Assembly (NCBI GenBank): GCA_031551865.1
Contig: JAVBMY010000002.1
Span: 62,001 to 126,000 of the forward strand
Direction: 5' to 3'
Length of the DNA stretch: 64,000 nt
Source of the DNA: Rikenella sp031551865
GTDB taxonomy: Bacteria > Bacteroidota > Bacteroidia > Bacteroidales > Rikenellaceae
A model generated the notes under the pieces. The model did no database searches, was not told where the DNA came from, and was given only the letters and a program-made list of their open reading frames with translations. The position numbers and the translations under genes were made by a program. Shown piece by piece: positions 56,305 through 64,000 of the stretch. Positions within the stretch are counted from its first letter, which is position 1. Each line of letters opens with the position of its first letter.

Positions 56305-58389
56305 CTATCCCACCGTCGAACCTTCCGGGGCGTCGGGCTCGGGGGCCACGAGGCGCAGCTCGCCGCCGGGCGTTTCGGCCATCAGGATCATGCCCTGCGA
56401 TTCGATACCTTTCAGCACGCGCGGGGCGAGGTTCACCAGCACCAGCACCTCGCGGCCCACAATGTCGGCGGGTGAGAACCACTGCGCGATGCCCGACACG
56501 ATGGTGCGGGTGTCGATGCCGGTATCGACGGTCAGCTTCAGCAGTTTGTCGGTTTTGGGTACGGGCTCGGCGGCTACGACGCGGCTTACCCGGATGTCCA
56601 TTTTGGAAAAGTCGTCGAACTGGATCTGCGGCTTTTGCGGAGCAACCGCTGCTCCGGCACCTGTTTCCGGCGAGGGGGCTGCGGCGGCATTCGAGGCTTT
56701 GGTGGCTTCGAGCTTGGCGAGTTGGGCCTCGATCACCGAGTCCTCGATCTTTTCGAAGAGCAGTTCCACGGCGCCCAGCTTGTGCGAGGGTTCGAGGATG
56801 GTGTGCGAACCGAGCGAGTTCCAGTCGAAGCCCGGCAGGTTCAGCATCCGCAGTATTTTGGCCGAGGTGAAGGGCAGGAAGGGTTCGCAGGCGATAGCCA
56901 GGTTGGCTGTGATTTGCAGCGCCACGTTGAGGATCGTGGCCACGCGTTCGGGGTCTTCCTTGATCACCTTCCACGGTTCGGTGTCGGTGAGGTATTTGTT
57001 GCCCAGGCGGGCGATGTTCATCACCTCGCGCAGCGCCTCGCGGAAGCGGTAGTTTTCGATGTTCTCTTCGATCGAGGTGCGGAGTACGGGCAATTCGCGC
57101 ACGATCGACATGTCGTATTCGGAGAGTTTCGCAGCCCCGACGGGCGGTATGCGGCCTTCGAAGTATTTCTCGGTGAGCACCAGCGCACGGTTCACGAAGT
57201 TGCCGAGGATGGCCACCAGTTCGTTGTTGTTGCGGGCCTGGAAGTCGCGCCAGGTGAAGTCGTTGTCTTTGGTCTCGGGGGCGTTGGCGCAGAGCACGTA
57301 GCGCAGCACGTCTTCTTTGCCGGGGAACTCGTCGAGGTACTCGTGGAGCCACACGGCCCAGTTGCGCGAGGTCGATATCTTGTCGTTTTCGAGGTTCAGG
57401 AACTCGTTGGCGGGCACGTTCTCCGGCAGGATGAACTCACCGTGGGCCTTGAGCATCGACGGGAAGACGATGCAGTGGAACACGATGTTGTCTTTGCCGA
57501 TGAAGTGCACCAGTTTGGTGTCGCCGGCCTGCCAGTAGGGCCTCCAGCCCTCGGGGGTCCCCTTTTGTTCGAAGAGTTCCTTGGTGGCCGAGATGTAGCC
57601 GATGGGGGCGTCGAACCACACGTAGAGCACTTTGCCTTCGGCGCCTTCGACGGGCACGGGGATGCCCCAGTCGAGGTCGCGGCTCACGGCGCGGGGCAAC
57701 AGGCCGCCATCGAGCCAACTCTTGCACTGTCCGTAGACGTTGGGCTTCCACTCTTTGTGCTGTTCGAGGATCCATTGCCGCAAGAAGGGTTCGTAGCGGT
57801 CGAGCGGCAGGAACCAGTGTTTGGTCTCTTTCAGTACGGGCGTGGCGCCGGTGATGGCCGAGCGGGGCGAGCCGAGTTCGGTGGGGCTGAGGGTCGAACC
57901 GCACTTTTCGCACTGGTCGCCGTAGGCGTCGGGGTTACCGCAACGGGGGCAGGTGCCCATGATGTAACGGTCGGCCAGGAAGTGGTTGGCTTCGGGGTCG
58001 TAGTATTGTTCGGTGGTCTGCTCGATGAATTCGCCTTTGTCGTAAAGCAGCCGGAAGAAGTCCGAGGCTGTCTTGTGGTGCATCGGTGCGCTGGTGCGCG
58101 AGTAGTGGTCAAACGAGATGCCGAAGCGCGCAAAGGCGTCCTTGATGATGGCGTGGTACTTGTCGACGACCTGCTGCGGCGTGATGCCTTCTTTGCGCGC
58201 CTTGAGGGTGATGGGTACGCCGTGTTCGTCGCTGCCGCAGATCGACAGCACGTCGGCCCCGCGGTCGCGCAGGTAGCGGGTGTAGATGTCCGAGGGGATA
58301 TAGACCCCAGCCAGGTGCCCGATGTGCACCGGCCCGTTGGCGTAGGGCAGCGCCGAGGTGATCATGTAGCGTTTGTATTGATTCTCCAT
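56305..58389 (-). CDS. metG: Methionine-tRNA ligase
   Basis: MetRS charges initiator and elongator tRNA-Met. The 694 residues start with the class I signature LPYANGPVHIGHLAGVY. A zinc knuckle CPRCGNPDAYGDQCEKCG lies around residues 145-162, and the KMSKS loop appears as KISTS in the middle. The C-terminal 110 residues form the EMAP-II-like tRNA-binding domain (FSKMDIRVSRVVAAEPVPKTDKLLKL and GREVLVLVNLAPRVLKGIESQGM). Length and order match long-form MetG. A family C repeat lies just after the stop. Confidence 0.96.
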   Translation of the reverse strand: MENQYKRYMITSALPYANGPVHIGHLAGVYIPSDIYTRYLRDRGADVLSICGSDEHGVPITLKARKEGITPQQVVDKYHAIIKDAFARFGISFDHYSRTSAPMHHKTASDFFRLLYDKGEFIEQTTEQYYDPEANHFLADRYIMGTCPRCGNPDAYGDQCEKCGSTLSPTELGSPRSAITGATPVLKETKHWFLPLDRYEPFLRQWILEQHKEWKPNVYGQCKSWLDGGLLPRAVSRDLDWGIPVPVEGAEGKVLYVWFDAPIGYISATKELFEQKGTPEGWRPYWQAGDTKLVHFIGKDNIVFHCIVFPSMLKAHGEFILPENVPANEFLNLENDKISTSRNWAVWLHEYLDEFPGKEDVLRYVLCANAPETKDNDFTWRDFQARNNNELVAILGNFVNRALVLTEKYFEGRIPPVGAAKLSEYDMSIVRELPVLRTSIEENIENYRFREALREVMNIARLGNKYLTDTEPWKVIKEDPERVATILNVALQITANLAIACEPFLPFTSAKILRMLNLPGFDWNSLGSHTILEPSHKLGAVELLFEKIEDSVIEAQLAKLEATKASNAAAAPSPETGAGAAVAPQKPQIQFDDFSKMDIRVSRVVAAEPVPKTDKLLKLTVDTGIDTRTIVSGIAQWFSPADIVGREVLVLVNLAPRVLKGIESQGMILMAETPGGELRLVAPEPDAPEGSTVG

Positions 58390-58414
58390 CTTGTAGGATT
58401 TGTTTTATTTCTCC

Positions 58415-58717
58415 GTCATTGCGAGGAACCGTAGGCACCGAAGCAACCTTTTCTTTGCAAGACGGCTTCTTCCTCCTTGAGGAAACATATCGGTTTTCTT
58501 TCCGAACCGCCTGCGCGGCGGGCCGCGGCTACTTTTGTTGTTCGACAAAAGTAGCCAAAAGCGAATCCAAGGGGGCCTGCCGCCGCCCCCTTGGCCAACC
58601 CCCGCTTTGTGCCGCTACGTCCACTTTTGTAGTGCGTAAGCAGATCCACATTAGCTGATCTTTGCGGTGAATAGTTACAGGGGGAGGGGCCGGCTCCTCC
58701 CCTCATTACCCCTCCCC
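58415..58717. repeat. Family D half copy and family B repeat, copy 3
   Basis: GTCATTGCGAGGAACCG (58415 onward) is a family D start. Family B follows from about 58485: CCGAACCGCCTGCGCGGCGG, the hairpin TACTTTTGTTG-TTCG-ACAAAAGTA, GCGAATCCAAGGGGGCCTGC, TCCACTTTTGTAGTGCGTAAG, and the end CCCCTCATTACCCCTCCCC at 58717. It closely matches 27800-28034. The 345-base gap holds no gene. Confidence 0.85.
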
Positions 58718-58734
58718 GATGTCGAGGAATGAGT

Positions 58735-59691
58735 TTATTGGTTTTTTCTACTGATAACTTTGCGGGCCGCTTCGACGATATGTGGGGCGTCGAGGCCGTA
58801 TTTGGTCATCAGGGCCTCGGGGGTGCCGCTTTCGCCGAACTTGTCGTCGACGGCAATGTACTCCTGCGGGGCGGGGCAGCATTGCGACAGTAGCTGGGCG
58901 ATACTGTCGCCGAGGCCACCGTTGCGCATGTGTTCTTCGCAGGTCACTACGCAGCCGGTCTTGCCGACCGAGGCGAGGATGGCTTCGGTGTCGAGGGGCT
59001 TGATGGTGTGGATGTTGACCAGGTCGACGCTGATGCCGGCCTTTTCGAGTTCTTCGGTAGCCTCGACGGCAGGCCACACGAGGTGCCCGGTGGCGATAAT
59101 GGTCACGTCGACGCCTTCGTTCATGCGGATGGCTCTACCGATCTCAAAAGGCTGGTCTTCGGGGGTGAAGATGGGCACGACGGGACGTCCGAAACGCAGG
59201 TAGACGGGGCCCTTGTGGTTGGCTACGGCTTTGGTGGCGGCTTTGGTCTGGTTGTAGTCGCATGGGTTGATGACGGTCATGTGAGGGAGCATTTTCATCA
59301 GCCCGAGGTCTTCGAGGATCTGGTGGGTGGCGCCGTCTTCGCCGAGGGTGAGGCCCGCATGCGAGGCGGCGATTTTGACGTTGGTGTTTGAGTAGGCCAC
59401 GCTCTGGCGGATCTGGTCGTAGACGCGCCCGGTGTCGAAGGCGGCGAAGGTGGTGGCGAAAGGGATCTTGCCGCTGATGGCCAGACCGGCGCATGCGCTG
59501 ATCATGTTGGCCTCGCTGATGCCGGCCTGATAGAATTTGCCGGGGTTCTCGGCGATAAACCGGTCGAGCTTGAGCGAGCCGGTCAGGTCGGCGCACATGG
59601 CTACAATGTTGGGGTTGCTCTTCGCGGCCTCGGCGATCCCGTCGCCAAAGCCCGAACGCGTGTCTTTCTTGCCTGTTACTGTATATTTCAT
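58735..59691 (-). CDS. Transketolase, C-terminal subunit
   Basis: This half of a split transketolase carries the pyrimidine-binding and C-terminal domains. The 318 residues include DRFIAENPGKFYQAGISEANMI (the Glu contacting the thiamine ring), FAAFDTGRVYDQIRQSVAYSN, SHAGLTLGEDGATHQ and VYLRFGRP. It works with the N-terminal subunit encoded immediately upstream. Together they transfer two-carbon units between sugar phosphates in the pentose phosphate pathway. Related family members could be 1-deoxyxylulose-5-phosphate synthase-like, but length and the split form fit transketolase. Confidence 0.93.
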   Translation of the reverse strand: MKYTVTGKKDTRSGFGDGIAEAAKSNPNIVAMCADLTGSLKLDRFIAENPGKFYQAGISEANMISACAGLAISGKIPFATTFAAFDTGRVYDQIRQSVAYSNTNVKIAASHAGLTLGEDGATHQILEDLGLMKMLPHMTVINPCDYNQTKAATKAVANHKGPVYLRFGRPVVPIFTPEDQPFEIGRAIRMNEGVDVTIIATGHLVWPAVEATEELEKAGISVDLVNIHTIKPLDTEAILASVGKTGCVVTCEEHMRNGGLGDSIAQLLSQCCPAPQEYIAVDDKFGESGTPEALMTKYGLDAPHIVEAARKVISRKNQ

Positions 59692-59768
59692 CTTGTTGTG
59701 TTGTATCGTGTGGTGTCGTTAAGGCCATGAGGACTGAACGACGGCGCGGCGGGCGCGCAATCAGTCTA

Positions 59769-60632
59769 TTAATAGTCGCCGAGAGGCGTTACCGGCAGTT
59801 GGGCGAGGGCGCGTTCGGTCTCCTCGGGGTTGGTGGGGCGTCCGTGGAACTCGTTGGTGTTTTCCATGAAGTCGACGCCTTTGCCCATCACCGTGTGGGC
59901 GAGGATGATCACCGGAACGCCGTGGCCGCACTCGTTGTCGCGGGCGGCGGTGAGTGTGGCGATGACCTCGGGGATGTCGTGTCCGTCCATTTCGAGCACC
60001 CGCCAGCCGAATGCCTCCCATTTGGCGCGCAGGCCCTGCGGGCAGCCCATGCCCAGGATGTCGGCGCACGTGCCGTCGATCTGCTGGCCGTTCATGTCCA
60101 CGATCACGACGATATTATCCACCTTGCGGGCGGCGGCGAACATGGCCGCTTCCCAGATTTGTCCTTCTTCGAGTTCGCCGTCGCCGACCATGGCGAACAC
60201 GTGCGCCGGGTCGCCGTCGAGGCGTTTGCCCAGGGCGTGGCCGATGGCCACCGAGAGCCCCTGGCCGAGCGAACCTGTGCCGACCCGTATGCCGGGCAGG
60301 CCGTGTGACGGGGTGGGGTGCCCCTGCAGGCGGCTGCCGAGCATCCGGAAAGTGCCCAGTTCCGACACGGGGAAGTAACCCCGGCGGGCCATCACGCTAT
60401 AGAGCACGGGCGAGATATGGCCGTTCGACAGGTAAAATACGTCCTGCCCCTTGCCGTCGTAGGTGAAGGTCTCGGGCGAGGCGTTCATCACGTCGAAGTA
60501 GAGTGAAGTGATGATGTCGGTGGCTCCCATCGAGCCCCCGGGGTGTCCCGACTTGGCGGCGGCGACCATCCGGATGATGTCGCGGCGCACCTGGGCTGCC
60601 AGGGTTTGCAGTTCTTGTGTGGTTTTCTTCAT
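59769..60632 (-). CDS. Transketolase, N-terminal subunit
   Basis: The thiamine-diphosphate-binding half, 287 residues. AAKSGHPGGSMGATDI near 25-40 is the family opening, LGQGLSVAIGHALG follows, and GDGELEEGQIWEAAMFAA with later DMNGQQIDG is the TPP/Mg motif. The C-terminal subunit gene begins 77 bases later on the same strand. Split transketolases are common in Bacteroidetes and Archaea. rpiB in this window serves the same pathway. Confidence 0.93.
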   Translation of the reverse strand: MKKTTQELQTLAAQVRRDIIRMVAAAKSGHPGGSMGATDIITSLYFDVMNASPETFTYDGKGQDVFYLSNGHISPVLYSVMARRGYFPVSELGTFRMLGSRLQGHPTPSHGLPGIRVGTGSLGQGLSVAIGHALGKRLDGDPAHVFAMVGDGELEEGQIWEAAMFAAARKVDNIVVIVDMNGQQIDGTCADILGMGCPQGLRAKWEAFGWRVLEMDGHDIPEVIATLTAARDNECGHGVPVIILAHTVMGKGVDFMENTNEFHGRPTNPEETERALAQLPVTPLGDY

Positions 60633-60758
60633 TAAATCTTTGGTCTAAATAATGGGAGGGTCAGAGGCTCCTCTTTCCACTGAAAGATGTTGGGTATAGT
60701 CGTCGTCGGATCACAAGGCTCCGAATGTTTGCGATTCCGTATTTGTGGTCCGGTGCGG

Positions 60759-61862
60759 TTAGATGTTTTCGGTCAGTTTTTGCACCACGCGGAAGTTGTT
60801 GAAAAATTCTTTGGCGAATACGCGCAGCACGGTATAGGCCGGGATGGCGAAAAGCATGCCGGTGATCCCCGCGATGTACCCGGCCATCAGGATCACCAGG
60901 AAGATCTCCAACGGGTGGGCCTTGACCGAGCTGGCGTAGATGTAGGGTTGCAGGATCACGTTGTCGAGCAGCTGGAACACCACAAATACCACGCCCATCT
61001 GCAGCAACAGCCCCCCGATCTGTGTGCCCGTGGCGGGGTCGACGGCGGCGATGGCGAACCCGAACAGGGCACCGATCAACGGACCCACGTAGGGGATCAC
61101 GTTCAGCACGGCTGAAATGAGGCCGATGATGGTGGCGGTCGACAATTCAAGCCCGATGGCCCACAGGGCCAGCGTGATGCAGGCGAATTTGATGAGCGAT
61201 TCGATGCAGATGCCGATGAAGTAACGCACCAGCAGTAGGGTCGAGGTGTTGAAGGCGCGGCGGATGTTCTCTTCGTAGCGTTCGGGGAAGACGACCACCA
61301 GCCCGTCAAGGAACAGGTTCTCGTCTTTGAGGAAGAAGAACAGGATGAACGAGATCGAGAAGATGGCGATGGCGATGTCTACCAGCACGGTGGTGACCGA
61401 GGCGATCGAATCGCGGATCGATTGGGGGTCGACCAGGTCGGCCAGCAGGTTTTGCAGCGAGGTTTCGAGCGAGAAGCTGTTGTCGGGCAGGAAACTGTTG
61501 ACGGCGTGTTCGAGGTCGGCGATGGGAGTGGCCAGTGAGCGGGTCAGGGCGTCGGTGTTGATCTCGGCGAGCTGGTTGGCTTTTTCGATCACCAGCGGTA
61601 CGAGCAGCCGGGCGCTGCCGATGGTCAGGGCGAGGATGGCGCACAGGGTGATCAGTGCGGCGAGCCATTTGGGCGGCGACCAGTTGCCGATCTTTACTTT
61701 GCAGAGCAGGTGGACCACTGGTTTGCCGATCAGCGACAGTACGGCGGCGATCAGGATATACAGGACGATGTCGAAGAAGAACCACACAAAGAATACGGCC
61801 ACCGCAATCCCTATCAGGGCGGCGATCCAGCGGTATATGCGGCTATTGTCTTTGGTGTTCAC
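60759..61862 (-). CDS. AI-2E/PerM family transporter
   Basis: An inner-membrane protein of the AI-2E superfamily, whose members include the E. coli TqsA autoinducer-2 exporter and sodium/proton antiporters. The 367 residues show spans near 10-32, 35-50, 62-85, 150-170, 205-235, 240-270 and 300-330. The family signature GLISAVLNVIPYVGPLIGALFGF lies near 235-258. Substrates of Bacteroidetes members are unknown. There is no adjacent quorum-sensing gene, so AI-2 export is not claimed. Confidence 0.85.
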   Translation of the reverse strand: MNTKDNSRIYRWIAALIGIAVAVFFVWFFFDIVLYILIAAVLSLIGKPVVHLLCKVKIGNWSPPKWLAALITLCAILALTIGSARLLVPLVIEKANQLAEINTDALTRSLATPIADLEHAVNSFLPDNSFSLETSLQNLLADLVDPQSIRDSIASVTTVLVDIAIAIFSISFILFFFLKDENLFLDGLVVVFPERYEENIRRAFNTSTLLLVRYFIGICIESLIKFACITLALWAIGLELSTATIIGLISAVLNVIPYVGPLIGALFGFAIAAVDPATGTQIGGLLLQMGVVFVVFQLLDNVILQPYIYASSVKAHPLEIFLVILMAGYIAGITGMLFAIPAYTVLRVFAKEFFNNFRVVQKLTENI

Positions 61863-61991
61863 GGCGTCGGTCGGGTGCGGCGGGGGTGAGATGTTGCGTG
61901 TCGGTGGGTCGCGAAAGCGGGATGCGTAGTCTTCGGGTTACCGTCCCGGTGGTGGCGGCGGGTGGTCGTATTCCGTGGGAGCGGACGCCCT

Positions 61992-62672
61992 TTACTGCCG
62001 GGGCAGGGTGGCGATGGCGGTCACTTGCCCGGTCACTTTGTCGCCGAGTTTCACGTGCAGTTCGCTGCCCACGGGGAGCAACAGGTCGACGCGCGAACCG
62101 AGTTTGATGAACCCGCACTCCTGGGCACGGGCGACACTTGTGCCCGCGGGGGCTTTCGAGGCGTAGCTCACGATGCGGCGGGCGGCAAATCCGGCTACCT
62201 GGCGGAAGAGCACGCGGTGTCCGCTGTCGGTGGCCAGCACGACGGTGGTGTGTTCGTTCAGGGTCGAGGATTTGGGGTGCCAGGCTACGTGGAAGTGCCC
62301 GTTGTGGTGGCGGAAGTATTCGATGGCGCCGCTGATGGGGTACCAGTTGATGTGTACGTTCCAAATGGACATGAATACCGAGACCTGCAGCCGTTCGCTG
62401 CCGAGGTATTCGTCGTCGCGGACGGTTTCGATGGCGACGATCTCGCCGTCGGCCGGGGCGGTCACTACGTCGGGCGGCAGGCACGACGGTTCGCGTTCGG
62501 GCACGCGGTAAAAGCGGCACCGGAACAGGTACCACAATACGGCGGCTACGATCAGGAGTATCGAGCACGGCAGGCAGGGTTTCCAAAGCAGGGCGGCTCC
62601 TGCGCCCAGCAGGGCGACGAGTAGCAGGGTGCGCCATGGGCTGCGTCCTTCTTTATGGATTTTCCAAAACAT
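61992..62672 (-). CDS. psd: Phosphatidylserine decarboxylase, short form
   Basis: Psd decarboxylates phosphatidylserine to phosphatidylethanolamine at the inner membrane and is made as a proenzyme. The 226 residues have two hydrophobic spans (17-32, 38-50), the conserved VTAPADGEIVAIE (70-82) and FMSIWNVHINWYPISG (100-115). The cleavage site is GFIKLGSRVDL, with Gly192-Ser193 yielding the pyruvoyl group. It is the shorter archaeal-type form common in Bacteroidetes. The LpxD gene lies 153 bases upstream on the same strand. Confidence 0.93.
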   Translation of the reverse strand: MFWKIHKEGRSPWRTLLLVALLGAGAALLWKPCLPCSILLIVAAVLWYLFRCRFYRVPEREPSCLPPDVVTAPADGEIVAIETVRDDEYLGSERLQVSVFMSIWNVHINWYPISGAIEYFRHHNGHFHVAWHPKSSTLNEHTTVVLATDSGHRVLFRQVAGFAARRIVSYASKAPAGTSVARAQECGFIKLGSRVDLLLPVGSELHVKLGDKVTGQVTAIATLPRQ

Positions 62673-62692
62673 GGTTTCAGTGGGTTTCTATC

Positions 62693-62820
62693 CCGTCGTT
62701 GCGAAAGCGTCCGGGACGTTTCTTTTTTGTCGTTGCGAGGGAGGGCCGGAGAGGCCGGTGAGGCTTTATCGAAAGGGGGGATTTCGCTTCGTGCCTCGGG
62801 GCTGGAGGCTCGCCATGACG
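62693..62820. repeat. Family D palindromic repeat
   Basis: CGTCGTTGCGAAAGCG and a second start GTCGTTGCGAGGGAGG pair with the end CTCGCCATGACG. This diverged copy sits between lpxD and psd. Confidence 0.65.
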
Positions 62821-62824
62821 GTGG

Positions 62825-63862
62825 TTATTCCTTTTCCTGTAGTTCCTTGACGGTGCGGGCGAGGTCGAGTACGCGGCGGCGCAGGTCGGGCAGTTCTTTG
62901 AACACGGCCTGGGCGCGGTGGTGGGCCAGGCCTGAGATGGCGGGCGAACCGAGCATCATCTGGCCTTCGGGCACGTCGTGCCCGATGCCGGACTGCGAGC
63001 CGATCTGCACGCGGTCGCCGATGGTCAGGTGGCCGACGATGCCGACCTGCCCGCCCATCATCACGTTACGCCCTACTTTGGTCGATCCGGCGACGCCGCA
63101 TTGCGAGGCCATCACGGTGTTCTCGCCGATCACGACGTTGTGGGCGATCTGGATCAGGTTGTCGAGTTTCGCGCCGCTTTTGATGACGGTCGAACCCATG
63201 GTGGCGCGGTCGATGCAGCAATTGGCGCCGATCTCGACGTTGTTTTCGATTACTACATTTCCGATCTGGGGGATTTTCCGGAAATCACCCTCTTCGGTGG
63301 GGGCGAAGCCGAAACCGTCGCTGCCGACCACGGTGCCGCCGTGGACGGTGACGTCGTCGCCCAGCGCACACTCTTCCATGATGCGTACACCGGCGTAGAG
63401 TTTCACGCGGTCGCCGATGCGCACGCGGTCGCCGATGTAGACCTGGGGCTGAATGCAGGCATCTTCGCCGATCACGGCGTCGTCGCCCACGACGGCGTAT
63501 TCGCCGATGTAGGCACCCTGGCCGACGGTGGCCGAGGGCGAAATGTGGGCCAGCGGGCTGATGCCGGTTTTGCGCGGTTTGCTGGACATGTAGAGGTCGA
63601 GCAGCCGGGCGAAGCACTCGTAAGCGTTGTCGACGCGCACGAGGGTGGCGGCGATGGGACTCCGCGGCGCGAAGTCGCGGTTGACGATCACGATCGAGGC
63701 GCCGGTGGTGTAGATGTGTTCTTCGTATTTGGGGTTCGACAGGAAGGCGAGATCGCCTGCCTGGGCTTCTTCGATTTTGCCGACGTTGTGCACGGCGGTG
63801 GCGGGGTTGCCTTCGACGCTGCCGCCGAGGAATTGGGCTATGGTTTCTGCTGTGAACTGCAT
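62825..63862 (-). CDS. lpxD: UDP-3-O-acylglucosamine N-acyltransferase
   Basis: LpxD adds the N-linked 3-hydroxyacyl chain in lipid A synthesis. The 345 residues contain the uridine-binding N-terminal domain (1-100, including DLAFLSNPKYE) and a left-handed beta helix of hexapeptide repeats with IGEYAVVGDDAVIGEDACI and similar. The catalytic His is in NLIQIAHNVVIGENT, and a C-terminal helix follows LGSPAISGLAHHRAQAVF. Bacteroidales commonly follow lpxD with lpxC-fabZ; here psd follows on the same strand, so those genes are elsewhere. Confidence 0.95.
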   Translation of the reverse strand: MQFTAETIAQFLGGSVEGNPATAVHNVGKIEEAQAGDLAFLSNPKYEEHIYTTGASIVIVNRDFAPRSPIAATLVRVDNAYECFARLLDLYMSSKPRKTGISPLAHISPSATVGQGAYIGEYAVVGDDAVIGEDACIQPQVYIGDRVRIGDRVKLYAGVRIMEECALGDDVTVHGGTVVGSDGFGFAPTEEGDFRKIPQIGNVVIENNVEIGANCCIDRATMGSTVIKSGAKLDNLIQIAHNVVIGENTVMASQCGVAGSTKVGRNVMMGGQVGIVGHLTIGDRVQIGSQSGIGHDVPEGQMMLGSPAISGLAHHRAQAVFKELPDLRRRVLDLARTVKELQEKE

Positions 63863-63897
63863 CTGTTTTGTACGTGTGTTGTTTCTGGGCTCCCGTT

Positions 63898-64000
63898 TAT
63901 GTCATCCTGGGCGTAGCGAACCGGCGCAGGCAGTGGGAGCAACTAAATTTGTCCGAATGGCCGGGCGTCGGGAGGGAAAAACCTGCCCGGCGGACTTAAG
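63898..64000. repeat. Repeat fragments at the window end
   Basis: GTCATCCTGGGCGTAGCGAA is a half copy of family C. CCTGCCCGGCGGACTTAAG at the very end joins a family E flank with the start of family G. TAAATTTG at 63944-63951 fits the -7 consensus on the plus strand, possibly for a gene beyond the window. Confidence 0.5.

Noticed and set aside
56635..58434. 600-codon open frame on the plus strand
   Set aside because: It is the exact antisense of metG, rich in Val, Gly and Ala as expected for a shadow frame.

Overview
The window is about 64 kb of chromosome from a member of the Bacteroidetes. The evidence is direct. Bacteroidetes-type promoter boxes (TAnnTTTG) lie upstream of many genes, twice with a correctly spaced TTTG at -33. 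There is almost no Shine-Dalgarno signal. Gene content is typical of Bacteroidales: GH92 and GH20 glycosidases, DUF4296 and GSCFA proteins, a split transketolase, and many signal-peptide or lipoprotein exports. High GC with this gene mix suggests Rikenellaceae (Alistipes or a relative). That genus guess is inference.

Layout. 1-1.6 kb: divergent pdxJ (cut by the window edge) and NAD kinase, then a candidate structured RNA. 2.3-4.7 kb: GH92 alpha-mannosidase. 5.0-11.8 kb: LolC/E-like permease, DUF4296 lipoprotein, amidohydrolase, radical SAM protein, rpiB and a U32-family protein. 12-13.8 kb: PAP2 phosphatase and an outer-membrane barrel. 14.2-20.9 kb: a complete export operon (TolC, HlyD-type adaptor, two ABC ATPases, two ABC-2 permeases). 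21.2-26.7 kb: WG-repeat protein, argH, NhaD antiporter and EF-P. 26.8-27.7 kb: an AT-rich scar in which a truncated tyrosine integrase is joined to a lipocalin-like tail. 28-34 kb: GH20 hexosaminidase, periplasmic phosphatase, YqaA-like protein and a patatin with a C-terminal barrel. 34-43.3 kb: cyclophilin, pheS, GSCFA protein, a PafA-like protein with substituted catalytic residues, sufE, a MIP18-family protein, a threonylcarbamoyl-AMP synthase, radA and rnc. 43.5-49.6 kb: a His-rich heavy-metal RND efflux operon. 50-56 kb: recO, a redoxin, rfbC, tRNA-Glu, rpsT, cvpA, a LolA-like protein, a small lipoprotein and tRNA-Arg. 56.3-64 kb, all minus strand: metG, split transketolase, AI-2E transporter, psd and lpxD.

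Genes that act together: the 14-21 kb operon forms one tripartite exporter. The 43.5-49.6 kb operon forms an HME-type RND pump. SufE and the MIP18 protein both serve Fe-S assembly. LpxD, Psd, the LolA-like protein and the LolC/E-like permease belong to envelope lipid and lipoprotein biogenesis.

The most unusual feature is between the genes. At least seven families of palindromic intergenic repeats occur, several with terminal inverted repeats like miniature transposable elements. One family has hairpins at both ends and a central hairpin whose stem sequence differs completely between copies. The strongest protein-level anomaly is the PafA-like phosphatase homologue at 37.2-38.8 kb, which has lost several zinc ligands and two active-site residues but kept the nucleophile. 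I found no defence island, CRISPR array, prophage or biosynthetic cluster. Mobile DNA is limited to the integrase scar and the MITE-like repeats.
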